Positions 1 through 10,262 are shown, counted from the stretch's first letter. The stretch is 64,000 bases of DNA from Rothia halotolerans (GCF_004136635.1 NZ_NOIU01000002.1:930001-994000), one strand, 5' to 3'. Translations and numbers: made by a program. The notes: a model not told the origin generated them from the sequence alone.

Positions 1-54
1 GTCGACCAGGCTCCCCTCCCCCGCGGCCGCGCCGCCGTCCGCCGCGCCGCTCAT
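1..54 (-). CDS. thrB: homoserine kinase (ThrB), N-terminal fragment only
   Basis: An ATG at 54-52 overlaps the thrC stop in an ATGA arrangement and opens a frame to the window edge. The 18 visible residues ([18 protein letters not shown]) are a low-complexity lead-in and carry no diagnostic motif. The assignment rests on the argS-lysA-hom-thrC-thrB order common in actinobacteria and on translational coupling to thrC. The GHMP kinase ATP-binding loop would lie outside the window, so the product is inferred from position only. Confidence 0.5.
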   Translation of the reverse strand, partial: MSGAADGGAAAGEGSLVD

Positions 55-1160
55 CCGGCCGAGGTGAGGCCGAGGGCGTCGGCGACCGAGACGACGTCGA
101 ACTCGACCTTGGTAGGATCGATGTCGGCCCCGTCGGCGCCCTTGAGCGCCCACTGGGGGTCCTTGAGGCCGTGGCCGGTCACCGTGATGACGATGGTCGC
201 GCCCTCGGGGGCCTCCCCCGCACGGTGCTTCTTGAGCAGGCCCGCGACGCCGGCCGCCGAGGCGGGCTCGACGAACACGCCCTCCCTGGCCGAGAGCCAG
301 CGGTGCGCCTCGAGGATCTCCTCGTCGGTCACGGAGTCGATGAGCCCACCGGACTCGTCACGGGCGGCCTCCGCCTGCTGCCACGAGGCGGGGTTGCCGA
401 TGCGGATCGCGGTCGCGATGGTCTCGGGCTCGGTGACCGGGTGCCCCAGGACGATCGGGGCCGAGCCCGCCGCCTGGAAGCCCCACATCTTCGGGCGCTT
501 GGTGGACACGGCCGGCAGCACGGAGCCGTCCTGGGCCGTGTACTCCTCCGAGTACTCCTTGTAGCCCTTCCAGTAGGCCGTGATGTTGCCGGCGTTGCCC
601 ACCGGCAGGAGGTGGTAGTCCGGCGCGTCGCCGAGGGTGTCGACGACCTCGAAGGAGCCGGTCTTCTGCCCCTCGATGCGGTTGGGGTTGACCGAGTTGA
701 CCAGGAAGACGGGGTAGTTCTCGGCGAGCTTCCGGGCCACCTCGAGGCAGTTGTCGAAGTTCCCGTTGACCTGCAGCAGCTCAGCGCCGTGGGCGATGGC
801 CTGGGAGAGCTTGCCCATCGCGATCTTCCCCTCGGGCACCAGCACGGCGCAGGTGAGCCCGGCCTGGGTCGCGTAGGCGGCGGCCGAGGCCGAGGTGTTG
901 CCGGTCGAGGCGCACACCACGGCCTTGGCCCCGGCCTCCTTGGCCGCGGTGATCGCCATGGTCATGCCGCGGTCCTTGAAGGAGCCGGTCGGGTTCATGC
1001 CCTCGAACTTGATGTAGACCGTGTTGCCGGTGTGCGCCGAGAGCTGGGGGGCGTGGATCAGCGGGGTGCCGCCCTCGCCGAGCGTCACCACCTCCGTCCG
1101 GTCCGTGACCGGCAGGCGGTCCCTGTACTCGTTGATGACGCCGCGCCATACGTGTGCCAA
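51..1160 (-). CDS. thrC: threonine synthase
   Basis: A PLP enzyme that converts O-phosphohomoserine to threonine, the last step of threonine synthesis. At 369 residues it is the short actinobacterial class. The motif GSFKDRGM places the PLP-binding lysine at Lys62, and a glycine-rich phosphate-binding stretch (PVGNAGNIT) follows near residue 190. The start is a TTG at 1160, supported by an AAGGA ribosome-binding site 9 nt upstream and by the typical N-terminus MAHVWRGVI; no in-frame ATG or GTG fits better. It lies 37 nt downstream of hom and overlaps the next gene by 4 nt, so the three genes are very likely cotranscribed. Confidence 0.95.
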   Translation of the reverse strand: MAHVWRGVINEYRDRLPVTDRTEVVTLGEGGTPLIHAPQLSAHTGNTVYIKFEGMNPTGSFKDRGMTMAITAAKEAGAKAVVCASTGNTSASAAAYATQAGLTCAVLVPEGKIAMGKLSQAIAHGAELLQVNGNFDNCLEVARKLAENYPVFLVNSVNPNRIEGQKTGSFEVVDTLGDAPDYHLLPVGNAGNITAYWKGYKEYSEEYTAQDGSVLPAVSTKRPKMWGFQAAGSAPIVLGHPVTEPETIATAIRIGNPASWQQAEAARDESGGLIDSVTDEEILEAHRWLSAREGVFVEPASAAGVAGLLKKHRAGEAPEGATIVITVTGHGLKDPQWALKGADGADIDPTKVEFDVVSVADALGLTSAG

Positions 1161-1197
1161 TGCGTTCAGTCCTTAGGTCGTGCTGGGGGTCGAGGGG

Positions 1198-2493
1198 TCA
1201 GTTTTCGACGCGGATGATGGAGGTCACCCGGTCCACCGTCGGCAGCGCCGAGATCTCGGCGAGAGTGCCCTCCAGGCGCTCGTCGGTGGTCCGGTGCGTC
1301 ACGATCCGGATGGTCGTCTCCGGCTCGCCCTCCGCGTGCTCGGGATGCTTGGTCTGGTGCATGGTCTGGATCGAGATGCCGTGGTCGGCGAAGACCTGGG
1401 CGATCCTGGCCAGCACGCCGAGCTTGTCCTTGACGTGCAGCCCCACGGTGTAGCGGGAGACCACGTGGGAGAGGGAGGTGGGCGGGAGCTCGCGGTGGGA
1501 GAAGTCGGGCACGGCCGGCCCGCCGAGCACCATCCGGCGGCTCAGCGTCACGAAGTCGCCCATCACCGCCGAGGCGGTGGGGGCCCCGCCCGCGCCGGGC
1601 CCGTAGAACATGAGCTCGCCGGCGTCGCGGGACTCCACGAAGACCGCGTTGTAGGCCTCCCGGACGCTGGCCAGGGGGTGCTTGCGGGAGATCAGGGTCG
1701 GGTGGACGCGGATGTTCACGCCCTCGCCGTCGAGCTCGCAGACCGCGAGGAGCTTGATGACGTAGCCGTCCGCCTTGGCCGCGGCGACGTCGTCGGCGGA
1801 GACGTCCCGGATGCCCTCGCAGTGCACGTCGTCGATCGAGAACTCGGAGTGGAAGGCCAGGGAGGCGACGATCGCGGCCTTGGCGGCGGCGTCGTGGCCC
1901 TCGACGTCGGCGGTCGGGTCCGCCTCCGCGTAGCCCAGGCGCTGCGCCTCGGCCAGGGCGTCGTCGAACTGCGCGCCCGTGGAGTCCATCGCGTCCAGGA
2001 TGTAGTTGGTCGTGCCGTTCATGATGCCCAGCACGCGGATGATCCGGTCCCCGGCCAGCGAGTCGCGCAGCGGGCGCAGGATCGGGATCGCGCCGGCGAC
2101 GGCGGCCTCGTAGGACAGCTGCACGCCCGAGGCGTTGGCCGCGCTCTGCAGCTCGGTGCCGTGCTTGGCCAGCAGCGCCTTGTTGCCGGTGACCACGGCC
2201 GCGCCGCCCGCCAGCGCCCGCAGGATCCGGGTGCGGGCGGGCTCGATGCCGCCGGTCAGCTCGATCACGACGTCGGCCGCGTCGATGAGCGCCTCGGCGT
2301 CGGTGGTGTACAGCGAGGGGTCCACCGAGGTCTCGCGCGGCGCCGAGGTGTCCCGGACGGCGATGCCGATGAGCTCCGGGCGGGCCCCGATCCGCGAGGC
2401 CAGCTCGTCGGCGTCGTCGGTGAGGATCCTCGCCACCTGCGAGCCCACGGTGCCGGCTCCGAGCAGGGCGACCTTGAACGAACGATCGGTCAT
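1198..2493 (-). CDS. hom: homoserine dehydrogenase with C-terminal ACT domain
   Basis: Reduces aspartate semialdehyde to homoserine, the branch point toward threonine and methionine. The N-terminal Rossmann domain carries the dinucleotide motif GAGTVG at residues 12-17. A central catalytic domain follows, and an ACT regulatory domain occupies about residues 346-431, the usual site of threonine feedback inhibition. Length 431 is normal. The ATG at 2493 has an AAGGAG ribosome-binding site. It lies between lysA (28 nt upstream) and thrC within the argS-led operon, and is a monofunctional enzyme with no aspartokinase fusion. Confidence 0.96.
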   Translation of the reverse strand: MTDRSFKVALLGAGTVGSQVARILTDDADELASRIGARPELIGIAVRDTSAPRETSVDPSLYTTDAEALIDAADVVIELTGGIEPARTRILRALAGGAAVVTGNKALLAKHGTELQSAANASGVQLSYEAAVAGAIPILRPLRDSLAGDRIIRVLGIMNGTTNYILDAMDSTGAQFDDALAEAQRLGYAEADPTADVEGHDAAAKAAIVASLAFHSEFSIDDVHCEGIRDVSADDVAAAKADGYVIKLLAVCELDGEGVNIRVHPTLISRKHPLASVREAYNAVFVESRDAGELMFYGPGAGGAPTASAVMGDFVTLSRRMVLGGPAVPDFSHRELPPTSLSHVVSRYTVGLHVKDKLGVLARIAQVFADHGISIQTMHQTKHPEHAEGEPETTIRIVTHRTTDERLEGTLAEISALPTVDRVTSIIRVEN

Positions 2494-2521
2494 GTAATCT
2501 CCTTGGTCCTCCCGCGGGCCC

Positions 2522-4009
2522 TCACAGGCCCGCGTCGCGGGCCAGCAGGTCGTCCTCCGTCTCGCCGCGCACGATGACCCGGGGGGCCTGGGCGGCGGAC
2601 GTCGCGACGACGGCCGGCCTCGGAAGGTAGTTGTAGTTGCTCGCCAGCGACCAGCAGTAGGCGCCGGTCGCCGCGACCGCCAGGACGTCCCCGGCGCGCA
2701 GGTCGGCTGGCAGGTAGCAGTGGTGCACCACGATGTCCCCCGACTCGCAGTGCTTGCCGACCACGCGGCACAGCACCTGCTCCCCGGCGGGTGAGCGCCC
2801 GGCCAGGGTCACCGTGTACTGCGAACCGTACAGTACGGGACGGGCGTTGTCCGACATGCCCCCGTCCACGGAGACGTAGCGGCGGACCTGGGTCCGGCCG
2901 TGCTCGTCCTCCACCGCGACGTCCTTGATGGTGCCGACGGTGTACAGCGTCGCCCCCGCCGGCCCGGTGATGGCGCGCCCGGGCTCGATGGACAGGTGGG
3001 GGACCTCCATCCCCGCCTCGGCGCAGGCCGCCGCGATGGTCCCGGCCAGGGCCTCGGCGATCTCGGAGGCCGGCCGCGGCCGCTCCCCCGCGACGTAGCC
3101 GATCCCGTAGCCGCCGCCGAGGTCCACCTCGGGCAGGGGCGCCTCGGCGCGGCGGGAGAGCTCGGCCATGAACGCCAGCACCCGCCGGGCGGCGAGCTCG
3201 AAGCCCTCGGGGCCGAAGATCTGCGAGCCGATGTGGCAGTGCACGCCGCGCAGGTCCACGTGCGGCAGCGCCGCGGCGGCGAGCCCGGCGAGCATCGCGG
3301 CGGAGTCCGCCGCCGTCGGGGCGACCTCGACCCGCAGGGCCTCGCCCAGCTGCCCCTCGGCCAGGCGGGCGGTGCCCTCGGCGAGCGAGAGGCCGAACTT
3401 CTGGTCCTCGTGGGCGGTGGCGATGAAGTCGTGGGTCTCCGCGTGCACGCCCGGGGTCACCCGGATCATGACCGGCGCGCTCACGCCCAGCTCCCCGGCG
3501 ACCCGGTCGATCAGCAGCAGCTCCGGCACCGAGTCCGCCACGATGCGCCCGACGCCGTGCTGAAGCGCCCGCCGGACCTCCGCCTCGGACTTGTTGTTCC
3601 CGTGCAGGGCGATCCGGGCCGGCGGCAACCCGGCCGCGAGCGCGAGCCGCAGCTCCCCGCCCGAGGCGGTGTCCAGGTTCAGTCCCTCCTCCTCGGCCCA
3701 GCGGACCACGGCCGAGCACAGGAAGGCCTTGCCGGCGTAGTAGACGGAGACCTCTGCCCCCTGCGCCGCGAAGGCCTCCCGGAAGGACTCCCTGAAGGCG
3801 CGCGCCCGGGAGCGGAAGGTGTCCTCGGAGTACGCGTACAGCGGCGTGCCGAACTCGCGGACGAGCTCGGAGACGCGGCGGCCGTCGATCGCGAGCTCGC
3901 CGTCCTCCTCGCGGCGGAACGAGTCGGTCCAGACGGCCGGGTCCAGTGCGGCCGGCTCGGCCGGGACGCTCAGCCACTCGGGGACCAGGGGTGCGGCGGT
4001 GGTGTCCAT
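2522..4009 (-). CDS. lysA: diaminopimelate decarboxylase
   Basis: A PLP fold-III decarboxylase that makes L-lysine from meso-diaminopimelate. The PLP lysine is Lys94 in YYAGKAF. Other family marks are HCHIGSQ, the GGGYGIGY phosphate-binding loop, EPGRAI, and CESGD near the C-terminus, which contributes the partner-subunit active-site residues. At 495 residues it has a slightly long N-terminus. The ATG directly abuts the argS stop codon with no gap, so translation is coupled. The argS-lysA pairing is characteristic of actinobacteria. Confidence 0.96.
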   Translation of the reverse strand: MDTTAAPLVPEWLSVPAEPAALDPAVWTDSFRREEDGELAIDGRRVSELVREFGTPLYAYSEDTFRSRARAFRESFREAFAAQGAEVSVYYAGKAFLCSAVVRWAEEEGLNLDTASGGELRLALAAGLPPARIALHGNNKSEAEVRRALQHGVGRIVADSVPELLLIDRVAGELGVSAPVMIRVTPGVHAETHDFIATAHEDQKFGLSLAEGTARLAEGQLGEALRVEVAPTAADSAAMLAGLAAAALPHVDLRGVHCHIGSQIFGPEGFELAARRVLAFMAELSRRAEAPLPEVDLGGGYGIGYVAGERPRPASEIAEALAGTIAAACAEAGMEVPHLSIEPGRAITGPAGATLYTVGTIKDVAVEDEHGRTQVRRYVSVDGGMSDNARPVLYGSQYTVTLAGRSPAGEQVLCRVVGKHCESGDIVVHHCYLPADLRAGDVLAVAATGAYCWSLASNYNYLPRPAVVATSAAQAPRVIVRGETEDDLLARDAGL

Positions 4010-5668
4010 CTACATCCTCTCGGGGGCGTTCACGCCCAGCAGTCGCAGGCCGTTGGCGATCACCTGCGTCACGGCGTCGTTCAGGGCCAGTCGGGTGCGG
4101 TGGGTGTCGGTCACGGCCTCCTCGCCCTTGGGGGCGACGCGGCAGGAGTCGTACCAGCGGTGGTATGCGCCGGCGAGGGTCTCCAGGTAGCGGGCCACGC
4201 GGTGCGGCTCGCGGAACCCGGCGGCCTCGGAGACGACGCCGGTGAACTGGCCCAGGGCGGCGAGCAGCTCCTCGTCGGCGGGGCTGTCCAGCAGCTCGGC
4301 GGAGAAGCTCTCCGCGGAGCGCTCGACGCCGGCGTCGCGGGCGTTGCGGGCCACCGCGCAGGTGCGGGCGTGGGCGTACTGGACGTAGAAGACCGGGTTC
4401 TCGTTGGAGCGCCTGGTCAGCAGGTCCAGGTCGATGTCGATGTTGGAGTCCACCGAGAACCGGGTCAGCGAGTAGCGCGCGGCGTCGACGCCGACCGCCT
4501 CGACCAGGTCCTCCAGCGTCACCACGGTGCCGGCGCGCTTGGACATGCGCACGGGCTTCCCGTCCTTGACCAGGTTGACCATCTGGCCGATCATCACCTC
4601 CACGGCGTCGGCGTCCCCGCCGATGGCCGCCGCGGCCGCCTTGAGCCGGGCGATGTACCCGTGGTGGTCGGCGCCGAGCATGTAGATCGCGAGGTCGGCG
4701 CCGCGGCGCATCTTGTCCTCGATGTAGGCGATGTCCCCGGCGATGTAGGCGGCGTTGCCGTCGGACTTGATGACGACGCGGTCCTTGTCGTCCCCGTGGT
4801 CGGTCGAGCGCAGCCACCACGCGCCGTCGGCCTCGTAGAGGGCGCCGGTCTCCCGCAGATGGCCCAGCAGCCGCTCGACGGAGCCGGACTCGAAGAGCGA
4901 GTTCTCGTGGAAGTAGACGTCGAAGTCGACGCCGAACTCGTGCAGCGAGCGCTTGATCTCGGCGAACATGAGCTCGACGCCGTGCGAGCGGAAGACCTCC
5001 TGCGGGTCCTCGGCCTCCAGCGCGTCGGGGCGGTCGGCGAGCACCCGCTCGGCGATCTCGCGGATGTAGTCCCCGCCGTAGCCGTCCTCGGGGGCGGGCT
5101 CGTTCCGGGCGCTGGCCAGCAGCGAGCGGGCGAAGCGGTCGATCTGGGTGCCGTGGTCGTTGAAGTAGTACTCCCGGACGACCTCGGCCCCGCTCGCCTC
5201 GAGGATGCGCGCCAGCGAGTCGCCGACGGCGGCCCAACGGGTCCCGCCCAGGTGGATCGGCCCGGTGGGGTTGGCGGAGACGAACTCGAGGTTGATGCGG
5301 GTCCCTGCCAGCTGGGAGGAGCGGCCGAAGCCCTCGCCCTCGTCGAGGATCCGCTGGGCCAGGGAGCCGGCGGCGGCGGCGTCGAGCACGATGTTGAGGA
5401 AGCCCGGGCCGGCGATGTCCACCGAGGCCACGCCGTCGATCCCGGCGATCCTCTCGGCCAGCACCTGGGCGACCTCGCGGGGGTTCCTGCCCACGCGCTT
5501 GGACAGCTGCAGGGCGATGTTGGTCGCCCAGTCCCCGTGCTCGCGGTTCTTGGGTCGCTCGATCCTGACGGCTGGCGCGCTGGCGTCCTCGGCCAGGCTC
5601 AGCTCGCCCGCGTCGAAGGACGCGTCGAGGCACACGGATACGGCATCGGTAAGTTCTTCGGGAGTCAC
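4010..5668 (-). CDS. argS: arginyl-tRNA synthetase
   Basis: A class I aminoacyl-tRNA synthetase that charges tRNA-Arg; a tRNA-Arg gene lies just upstream on the other strand. An N-terminal Add-1-type domain leads to the HIGH-equivalent motif in [10 protein letters not shown] and to MSKRAGT as the KMSK-like loop, then the alpha-helical anticodon-binding domain. Length 552 is standard. The start is a GTG at 5668. There is no convincing ribosome-binding site; a TAGACT hexamer sits 7 nt upstream, suggesting a leaderless mRNA. It is the first gene of the argS-lysA-hom-thrC-thrB operon. Confidence 0.96.
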   Translation of the reverse strand: MTPEELTDAVSVCLDASFDAGELSLAEDASAPAVRIERPKNREHGDWATNIALQLSKRVGRNPREVAQVLAERIAGIDGVASVDIAGPGFLNIVLDAAAAGSLAQRILDEGEGFGRSSQLAGTRINLEFVSANPTGPIHLGGTRWAAVGDSLARILEASGAEVVREYYFNDHGTQIDRFARSLLASARNEPAPEDGYGGDYIREIAERVLADRPDALEAEDPQEVFRSHGVELMFAEIKRSLHEFGVDFDVYFHENSLFESGSVERLLGHLRETGALYEADGAWWLRSTDHGDDKDRVVIKSDGNAAYIAGDIAYIEDKMRRGADLAIYMLGADHHGYIARLKAAAAAIGGDADAVEVMIGQMVNLVKDGKPVRMSKRAGTVVTLEDLVEAVGVDAARYSLTRFSVDSNIDIDLDLLTRRSNENPVFYVQYAHARTCAVARNARDAGVERSAESFSAELLDSPADEELLAALGQFTGVVSEAAGFREPHRVARYLETLAGAYHRWYDSCRVAPKGEEAVTDTHRTRLALNDAVTQVIANGLRLLGVNAPERM

Positions 5669-5675
5669 ACGGATC

Positions 5676-5681
5676 AGTCTA
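5676..5681 (-). promoter_or_regulatory. -10 element of argS operon (leaderless start)
   Basis: TAGACT on the minus strand ends 7 nt before the GTG of argS, so transcription would begin at or next to the start codon. No good -35 match is visible. Confidence 0.45.
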
Positions 5682-5741
5682 CAAGCAGGGGCGGCGAGCC
5701 CCCGTCGCGCGGGCCGATGTGTCCCAAGGTGCGAGAAGGTC

Positions 5742-5758
5742 TAGAATGGTGCTACGCT
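5742..5758 (+). promoter_or_regulatory. candidate -10 elements of tRNA-Arg
   Basis: TAGAAT at 5742-5747 and TACGCT at 5753-5758 both lie at reasonable distances before the tRNA at 5769. Which one is used cannot be told from sequence. Confidence 0.35.
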
Positions 5759-5768
5759 GATCGACGTT

Positions 5769-5844
5769 GCCCTCGTAGCTCAGTGGATAGAGCGCCTGCC
5801 TCCGGAGCAGGAAGTCGTAGGTTCGAATCCTATCGAGGGCACCA
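5769..5844 (+). tRNA. tRNA-Arg (anticodon CCG)
   Basis: A full cloverleaf is visible. The 7-bp acceptor stem GCCCTCG pairs with CGAGGGC. The anticodon stem CCTGC/GCAGG encloses the loop CTCCGGA with anticodon CCG, reading the codon CGG. The T arm contains GGTTCGAATCC. The 3' CCA is encoded at 5842-5844. A perfect 16-bp terminator hairpin follows immediately. Confidence 0.97.
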
Positions 5845-5848
5845 CCGC

Positions 5849-5884
5849 AGAGCCCCGCCGACGCAGCAGCGTCGGCGGGGCTCT
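5849..5884 (+). terminator. intrinsic terminator of tRNA-Arg
   Basis: Perfect 16-bp inverted repeat (5849-5864 with 5869-5884) around an AGCA tetraloop, 5 nt past the tRNA. It has no strong T run, as is usual in high-GC actinobacteria. Confidence 0.85.
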
Positions 5885-6032
5885 ATTCGTTCCCGGCGGC
5901 CCCGCCCGGTCTCGCGTTGCTCCCGTGCACCGGCCGGCGCCGCCGATCCCCGCTCCCGCGCGACCCGCGCTGCTCACGAGGTGGCACCGGACCGAGAGCC
6001 GCCCCGCCCCCGCGCGGATCCCGCTCCCGGCG

Positions 6033-6038
6033 TAGGAT
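6033..6038 (+). promoter_or_regulatory. -10 element of hrpA (leaderless start)
   Basis: TAGGAT ends 9 nt before the hrpA ATG, at leaderless spacing. The intervening bases offer only a weak ribosome-binding site. Confidence 0.4.
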
Positions 6039-6047
6039 GGGCCCAGT

Positions 6048-9000
6048 ATGTCTGAGAACCTCGCCCCCGCCCGCACCATCTCCTATCCCGAGGCCCTGCC
6101 CGTCTCCGCGCGCCGCGAGGACATCATGGCCGCGATCTCGGAGCACCAGGTCGTGGTCGTCGCCGGCGAGACCGGATCGGGCAAGACCACCCAGATCCCC
6201 AAGATGTGCCTCGAGCTGGGCCTGGGCGATGCCGGGACGATCGGGCACACCCAGCCCCGCCGGCTCGCCGCCCGCTCGGTCGCCGAGCGCATCGCCGAGG
6301 AGCTGGGCGAGGACATCGGCCGGACCGTGGGCTACCAGGTCCGCTTCACCTCGCAGGTCAGCGAGCGCACCGAGGTCAAGCTCATGACCGACGGCATCCT
6401 GCTCGCCGAGATCCCCCACGACCCGCTGCTGAAGCGCTACTCCGCGATCATCATCGACGAGGCCCACGAGCGCTCCCTGAACATCGACTTCATCCTGGGC
6501 TACCTCAAGCGGATCCTGCCGCAGCGCCCGGATCTGAAGATCGTCATCACCTCCGCGACCATCGACCCCGAGCGCTTCGCCCGTCACTTCGCCCCCAGCT
6601 TCGATCCCGTGGCCGAGCGCCCCGAGGACGAGCCGATGCCCGACGACGCCGCCCCCGTCATCGAGGTCTCCGGCCGCACCTACCCCGTGGAGATCCGCTA
6701 CCGCCCGCTCGCGGAGGCCGCGGACGGCTCCGACGAGGGCACCGACGACGGCCTCGAAGACGACGACCGCGACCCCATCGACGCCGTGTGCGACGCCGTC
6801 CTGGAGCTGAAGGGCGAGGCCCCCGGCGACATCCTGATCTTCTTCGCCGGCGAGCGCGAGATCCGCGACGCCGCGGACGCCCTGGAGGACCTGGCCCGGC
6901 GGGACCGCCGGCTCGCCGGGACCGAGATCCTGCCCCTGTTCGCGCGGCTGTCCATGGCCGAGCAGCACCGGGTCTTCCGGCCCTCCGGCAAGCCGCGCAT
7001 CGTGCTGGCGACCAACGTCGCCGAGACCTCGCTGACCGTGCCGGGCATCAAGTACGTGATCGACCCGGGGACCGCCCGGATCTCGCGCTACTCGACCCGC
7101 ACCAAGGTCCAGCGGCTGCCGATCGAGCGGATCTCGCAGGCCAGCGCCAACCAGCGCTCGGGCCGCTGCGGCCGCGTCTCGGACGGCATCGCGATCCGGC
7201 TCTACTCGGAGGAGGACTTCGAGTCCCGGCCCGAGTTCACCGACCCGGAGATCCTGCGCACCAACCTGGCGGCCGTGATCCTCCACACGATGAGCATCGG
7301 CGTCGTCGGCTCGCCGGCGGACATGGAGCGCTTCCCCTTCGTGGAGCCGCCCGCCAAGCGCGCGGTGACCGACGGCGTCGCGGTGCTGCGCGAGCTCGGC
7401 GCGCTGGCCGAGGAGCGCGGCGGCGCCGCGCGCGGTGACGCTTCCCCGCACCGGACGGGAGATGCAGCGGACGGCCGCTCCCCCGGCGGGTCCCGGCGCG
7501 GACGGCGTCGCGGGCGCGGGCGCGGCGGGAAGGGCCGCGGCGGGCGCCCCTCGCCGCTGACCGACGTCGGGCGCAAGCTCGCCGCGTTCCCGGTGGACCC
7601 GCGTCTGGGCCGCATGATCGTGGCCGCGCAGGAGCACGGCGTCGAGCGCGAGGTCATGGTGCTGGCGGCGGCGCTGACCATCCAGGACCCCCGCGAGCGC
7701 CCCGCCGACAAGCGTCCCCAGGCCGACGAGCACCACTCTCGCTTCAAGGACGAGAAGTCGGACTTCTCGAGCTATCTGCTGCTGTGGCAGTACCTGCAGG
7801 AGAAGCAGCGCGAGCTCTCCTCCTCGCAGTTCCGCAAGATGTGCCAGCGGGAGTTCATCAACTTCCTCCGGGTCCGCGAGTGGCAGGACCTCTACGAGCA
7901 GATCCGCGAGCTCGGCTCCCGGGCCGGCGTGCCGGTCTCGCGCGGGCGGCAGATCGAGCCGGGCAGGAACGAGGAGGCGGTGCACCGCAGCCTGCTCACC
8001 GGCCTGCTGAGCCACATCGGCATCCGCGACGAGCGCAGCCGCGAGTACCTGGGCGCGCGCGGCACCCGCTTCTCGATCTTCCCCGCCTCGGGGCTGTTCA
8101 AGAAGAACCCCGACTGGATCGTCGCCGCGGAGCTCGTGGAGACCTCCAAGCTGTGGGCCAGGGTCAACGCGGCGGTGGCGCCGGAGTGGATCGAGGAGGC
8201 CGCGGGGCATCTGCTCAAGCGCAGCTACTCGGAGCCGCACTGGTCCGCCAAGCGCGGCTCGGTCATGGCGTACGAGAAGGCGACGCTGTTCGGCGTCCCC
8301 GTCTTCACCGACCGCCTGGTCAACTACTGGCGGATCGACCCGGCGCTGTCCCGCGAGCTGTTCATCCGCCGTGCCCTGGTCGAGGGCGACTGGCGGACCC
8401 GCCACGGCTTCTTCCAGCGCAACCAGAAGCGCCTGGCCGAGATCGACCAGCTCGAGGCGCGGCTGCGACGTCGCGACCTGCGCGTGGACGACGACGCCCT
8501 CTACGCCTTCTACGACGCCCGGATCCCCGCCGAGGTGGTCTCGGAGCGGCACTTCGACCAGTGGTGGAAGAGGACCCGCCCGACCCAGGAGCACCTGCTC
8601 GACTTCTCCCCCGAGGCCCTGATCGACCAGGAGGCGGCCGACTACGACGAGTCCGCCTACCCGCGCACCTGGGTCGTGGACCCGGGCGGCTCCGAGCTGC
8701 GCCTGGACCTGACCTACCGGTTCGCCCCCGCGGCCCCCGGCTCCCAGAGCACCGCCGACGGCGTCTTCGCCCAGGTCCCCGTGGTCTTCCTGAACCAGCT
8801 GGAGCCCACCCCCTTCGAGTGGATGATCCCGGGGCTGCGGCGCGAGCTCGTCACGGCGCTCATCAAGTCGCTGCCCAAGTCCTCGCGCAAGCACTTCGTC
8901 CCGGCCCCCGACGTCGCCGCCCAGGCCCTCCAGCGCCTGGAGGAGGACTTCGACCCGGACTCCGACGAGCTGCTGCCCTCCCTCGAGCTCGCGCTGCGGC

Positions 9001-10262
9001 GCCTGAAGGGCGTCATCATCCCGCCGGGCTCCTGGAACTGGGACGCGGTCCCGGCCCATCTGAAGGTGACGTTCCAGGTCCGCGACCCCAGCAACCGCCT
9101 GCTCGGCGAGGGCAAGGACCTGACCGAGCTGCAGGAGCGCCTGCGCCCGCAGGTCCGGGCGGCGCTCGCGGCCTCGCTGGGAGCCTCCCCCGACGCGATG
9201 GACCGTCTCGCGGCCGCCGGGCGGACCGGGGGCGGGTCCGGCAAGCGGAAGGGCGGAGATGGCGCGCGGACCTCGGGGAAGCCCGGCGGCGAGCGCGCCG
9301 GGGCGGGGACGCCGGCGGACGCGCCCGCTGCCGGCGGCACTGCTGTGGGAGAGGCGGGATCCGCCTCGGCCGCCGGCGTCGTCGAGGTCTCCGGGCTGAC
9401 CGCCTGGCCCGAGCGCGACCTGCCGACCAAGGTGACCCGCCGGGTGGCCGGCCAGCAGATCGAGGGCTTCCCCGCGCTGGTGGACGAGGGGTCCACCGTC
9501 GCGGTGCGCATCCTCGCCTCGGAGGCGGAGCGGGCCCGGGCCCAGCGGGGCGGCGTCGTGCGCCTGCTCGCGCTGCGGGTCCCCTCGCCGCAGAAGTACG
9601 TCTCGGAGCACCTGAACAACGCCGAGAAGATCGTCTTCACCCAGAATCCGCACGGCTCGGTGGAGTCGCTGATCGCCGACTGCACCGCGGCCGCCCTGGA
9701 CAAGCTGACGCCCGCCGAGGCGCCGGTGCGCCGGGCTGACTTCGACGCGCTGTTCGACGCCGTGCGCGCCGAGCTCATCGACACCGTGTTCTCGGTGACC
9801 AGCCTGGTGGCGGAGATCCTGCAGGAGGCGACGGCGGTGCGGAAGATGCTGAAGTCCTCGGCCTCGCTCGCGGTGATCAACGCGTACAACGACATCAAGG
9901 CCCAGCTGGAGCAGCTGGTCTACCCGGGCTTCGTCGCGGCGACCGGGTACGACCGGCTCGTGCACCTGCCCCGCTACCTGAGGGCCGCCCGGATCCGGAT
10001 GGAGAAGATCGGCGAGCGGGTCAACCGCGACCATCAGATGATGCTGGAGATCCAGGAGCTGGAGGACAAGGTCGACGCCGCCGCGGAGCAGCACGCGCGC
10101 GACGGCGTCGTGCCCCCGGGCATCGGCGACGCCGGGTGGATGATCGAGGAGCTGCGGGTCAGCTACTTCGCCCAGGAGCTCGGCACCGCCCGCACCGTCT
10201 CTCCCCAGCGCATCCGCAAGGCGCTCTCGGCCGCCGTCGCGGAGGCCGAGGCGAGGCGCTGA
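6048..10262 (+). CDS. hrpA: DEAH-box ATP-dependent RNA helicase HrpA
   Basis: A large 1404-residue RNA helicase; bacterial HrpA homologues remodel mRNA and stalled ribosomes. The RecA core has GETGSGKT (40-47), DEAH (137-140), SAT (169-171) and QRSGRCGR (369-376), followed by the helicase-associated/OB region and the long C-terminal DUF3418 region typical of HrpA. Two low-complexity inserts stand out: an Arg/Gly-rich basic patch at about residues 476-500 and a Gly/Lys/Ala-rich linker at about 1060-1110. It appears monocistronic, between the tRNA-Arg terminator and its own hairpin. Confidence 0.95.
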   Translation: MSENLAPARTISYPEALPVSARREDIMAAISEHQVVVVAGETGSGKTTQIPKMCLELGLGDAGTIGHTQPRRLAARSVAERIAEELGEDIGRTVGYQVRFTSQVSERTEVKLMTDGILLAEIPHDPLLKRYSAIIIDEAHERSLNIDFILGYLKRILPQRPDLKIVITSATIDPERFARHFAPSFDPVAERPEDEPMPDDAAPVIEVSGRTYPVEIRYRPLAEAADGSDEGTDDGLEDDDRDPIDAVCDAVLELKGEAPGDILIFFAGEREIRDAADALEDLARRDRRLAGTEILPLFARLSMAEQHRVFRPSGKPRIVLATNVAETSLTVPGIKYVIDPGTARISRYSTRTKVQRLPIERISQASANQRSGRCGRVSDGIAIRLYSEEDFESRPEFTDPEILRTNLAAVILHTMSIGVVGSPADMERFPFVEPPAKRAVTDGVAVLRELGALAEERGGAARGDASPHRTGDAADGRSPGGSRRGRRRGRGRGGKGRGGRPSPLTDVGRKLAAFPVDPRLGRMIVAAQEHGVEREVMVLAAALTIQDPRERPADKRPQADEHHSRFKDEKSDFSSYLLLWQYLQEKQRELSSSQFRKMCQREFINFLRVREWQDLYEQIRELGSRAGVPVSRGRQIEPGRNEEAVHRSLLTGLLSHIGIRDERSREYLGARGTRFSIFPASGLFKKNPDWIVAAELVETSKLWARVNAAVAPEWIEEAAGHLLKRSYSEPHWSAKRGSVMAYEKATLFGVPVFTDRLVNYWRIDPALSRELFIRRALVEGDWRTRHGFFQRNQKRLAEIDQLEARLRRRDLRVDDDALYAFYDARIPAEVVSERHFDQWWKRTRPTQEHLLDFSPEALIDQEAADYDESAYPRTWVVDPGGSELRLDLTYRFAPAAPGSQSTADGVFAQVPVVFLNQLEPTPFEWMIPGLRRELVTALIKSLPKSSRKHFVPAPDVAAQALQRLEEDFDPDSDELLPSLELALRRLKGVIIPPGSWNWDAVPAHLKVTFQVRDPSNRLLGEGKDLTELQERLRPQVRAALAASLGASPDAMDRLAAAGRTGGGSGKRKGGDGARTSGKPGGERAGAGTPADAPAAGGTAVGEAGSASAAGVVEVSGLTAWPERDLPTKVTRRVAGQQIEGFPALVDEGSTVAVRILASEAERARAQRGGVVRLLALRVPSPQKYVSEHLNNAEKIVFTQNPHGSVESLIADCTAAALDKLTPAEAPVRRADFDALFDAVRAELIDTVFSVTSLVAEILQEATAVRKMLKSSASLAVINAYNDIKAQLEQLVYPGFVAATGYDRLVHLPRYLRAARIRMEKIGERVNRDHQMMLEIQELEDKVDAAAEQHARDGVVPPGIGDAGWMIEELRVSYFAQELGTARTVSPQRIRKALSAAVAEAEARR

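Noticed and set aside
5641-5760. T-box or other riboswitch before argS
   Set aside because: The -10 element lies 7 nt before the start codon, leaving no leader long enough for such an RNA.
2900-6055. A 1051-codon plus-strand frame opposite lysA/argS
   Set aside because: It runs across two genes and the tRNA and shows no domain; it is a GC-driven shadow frame.
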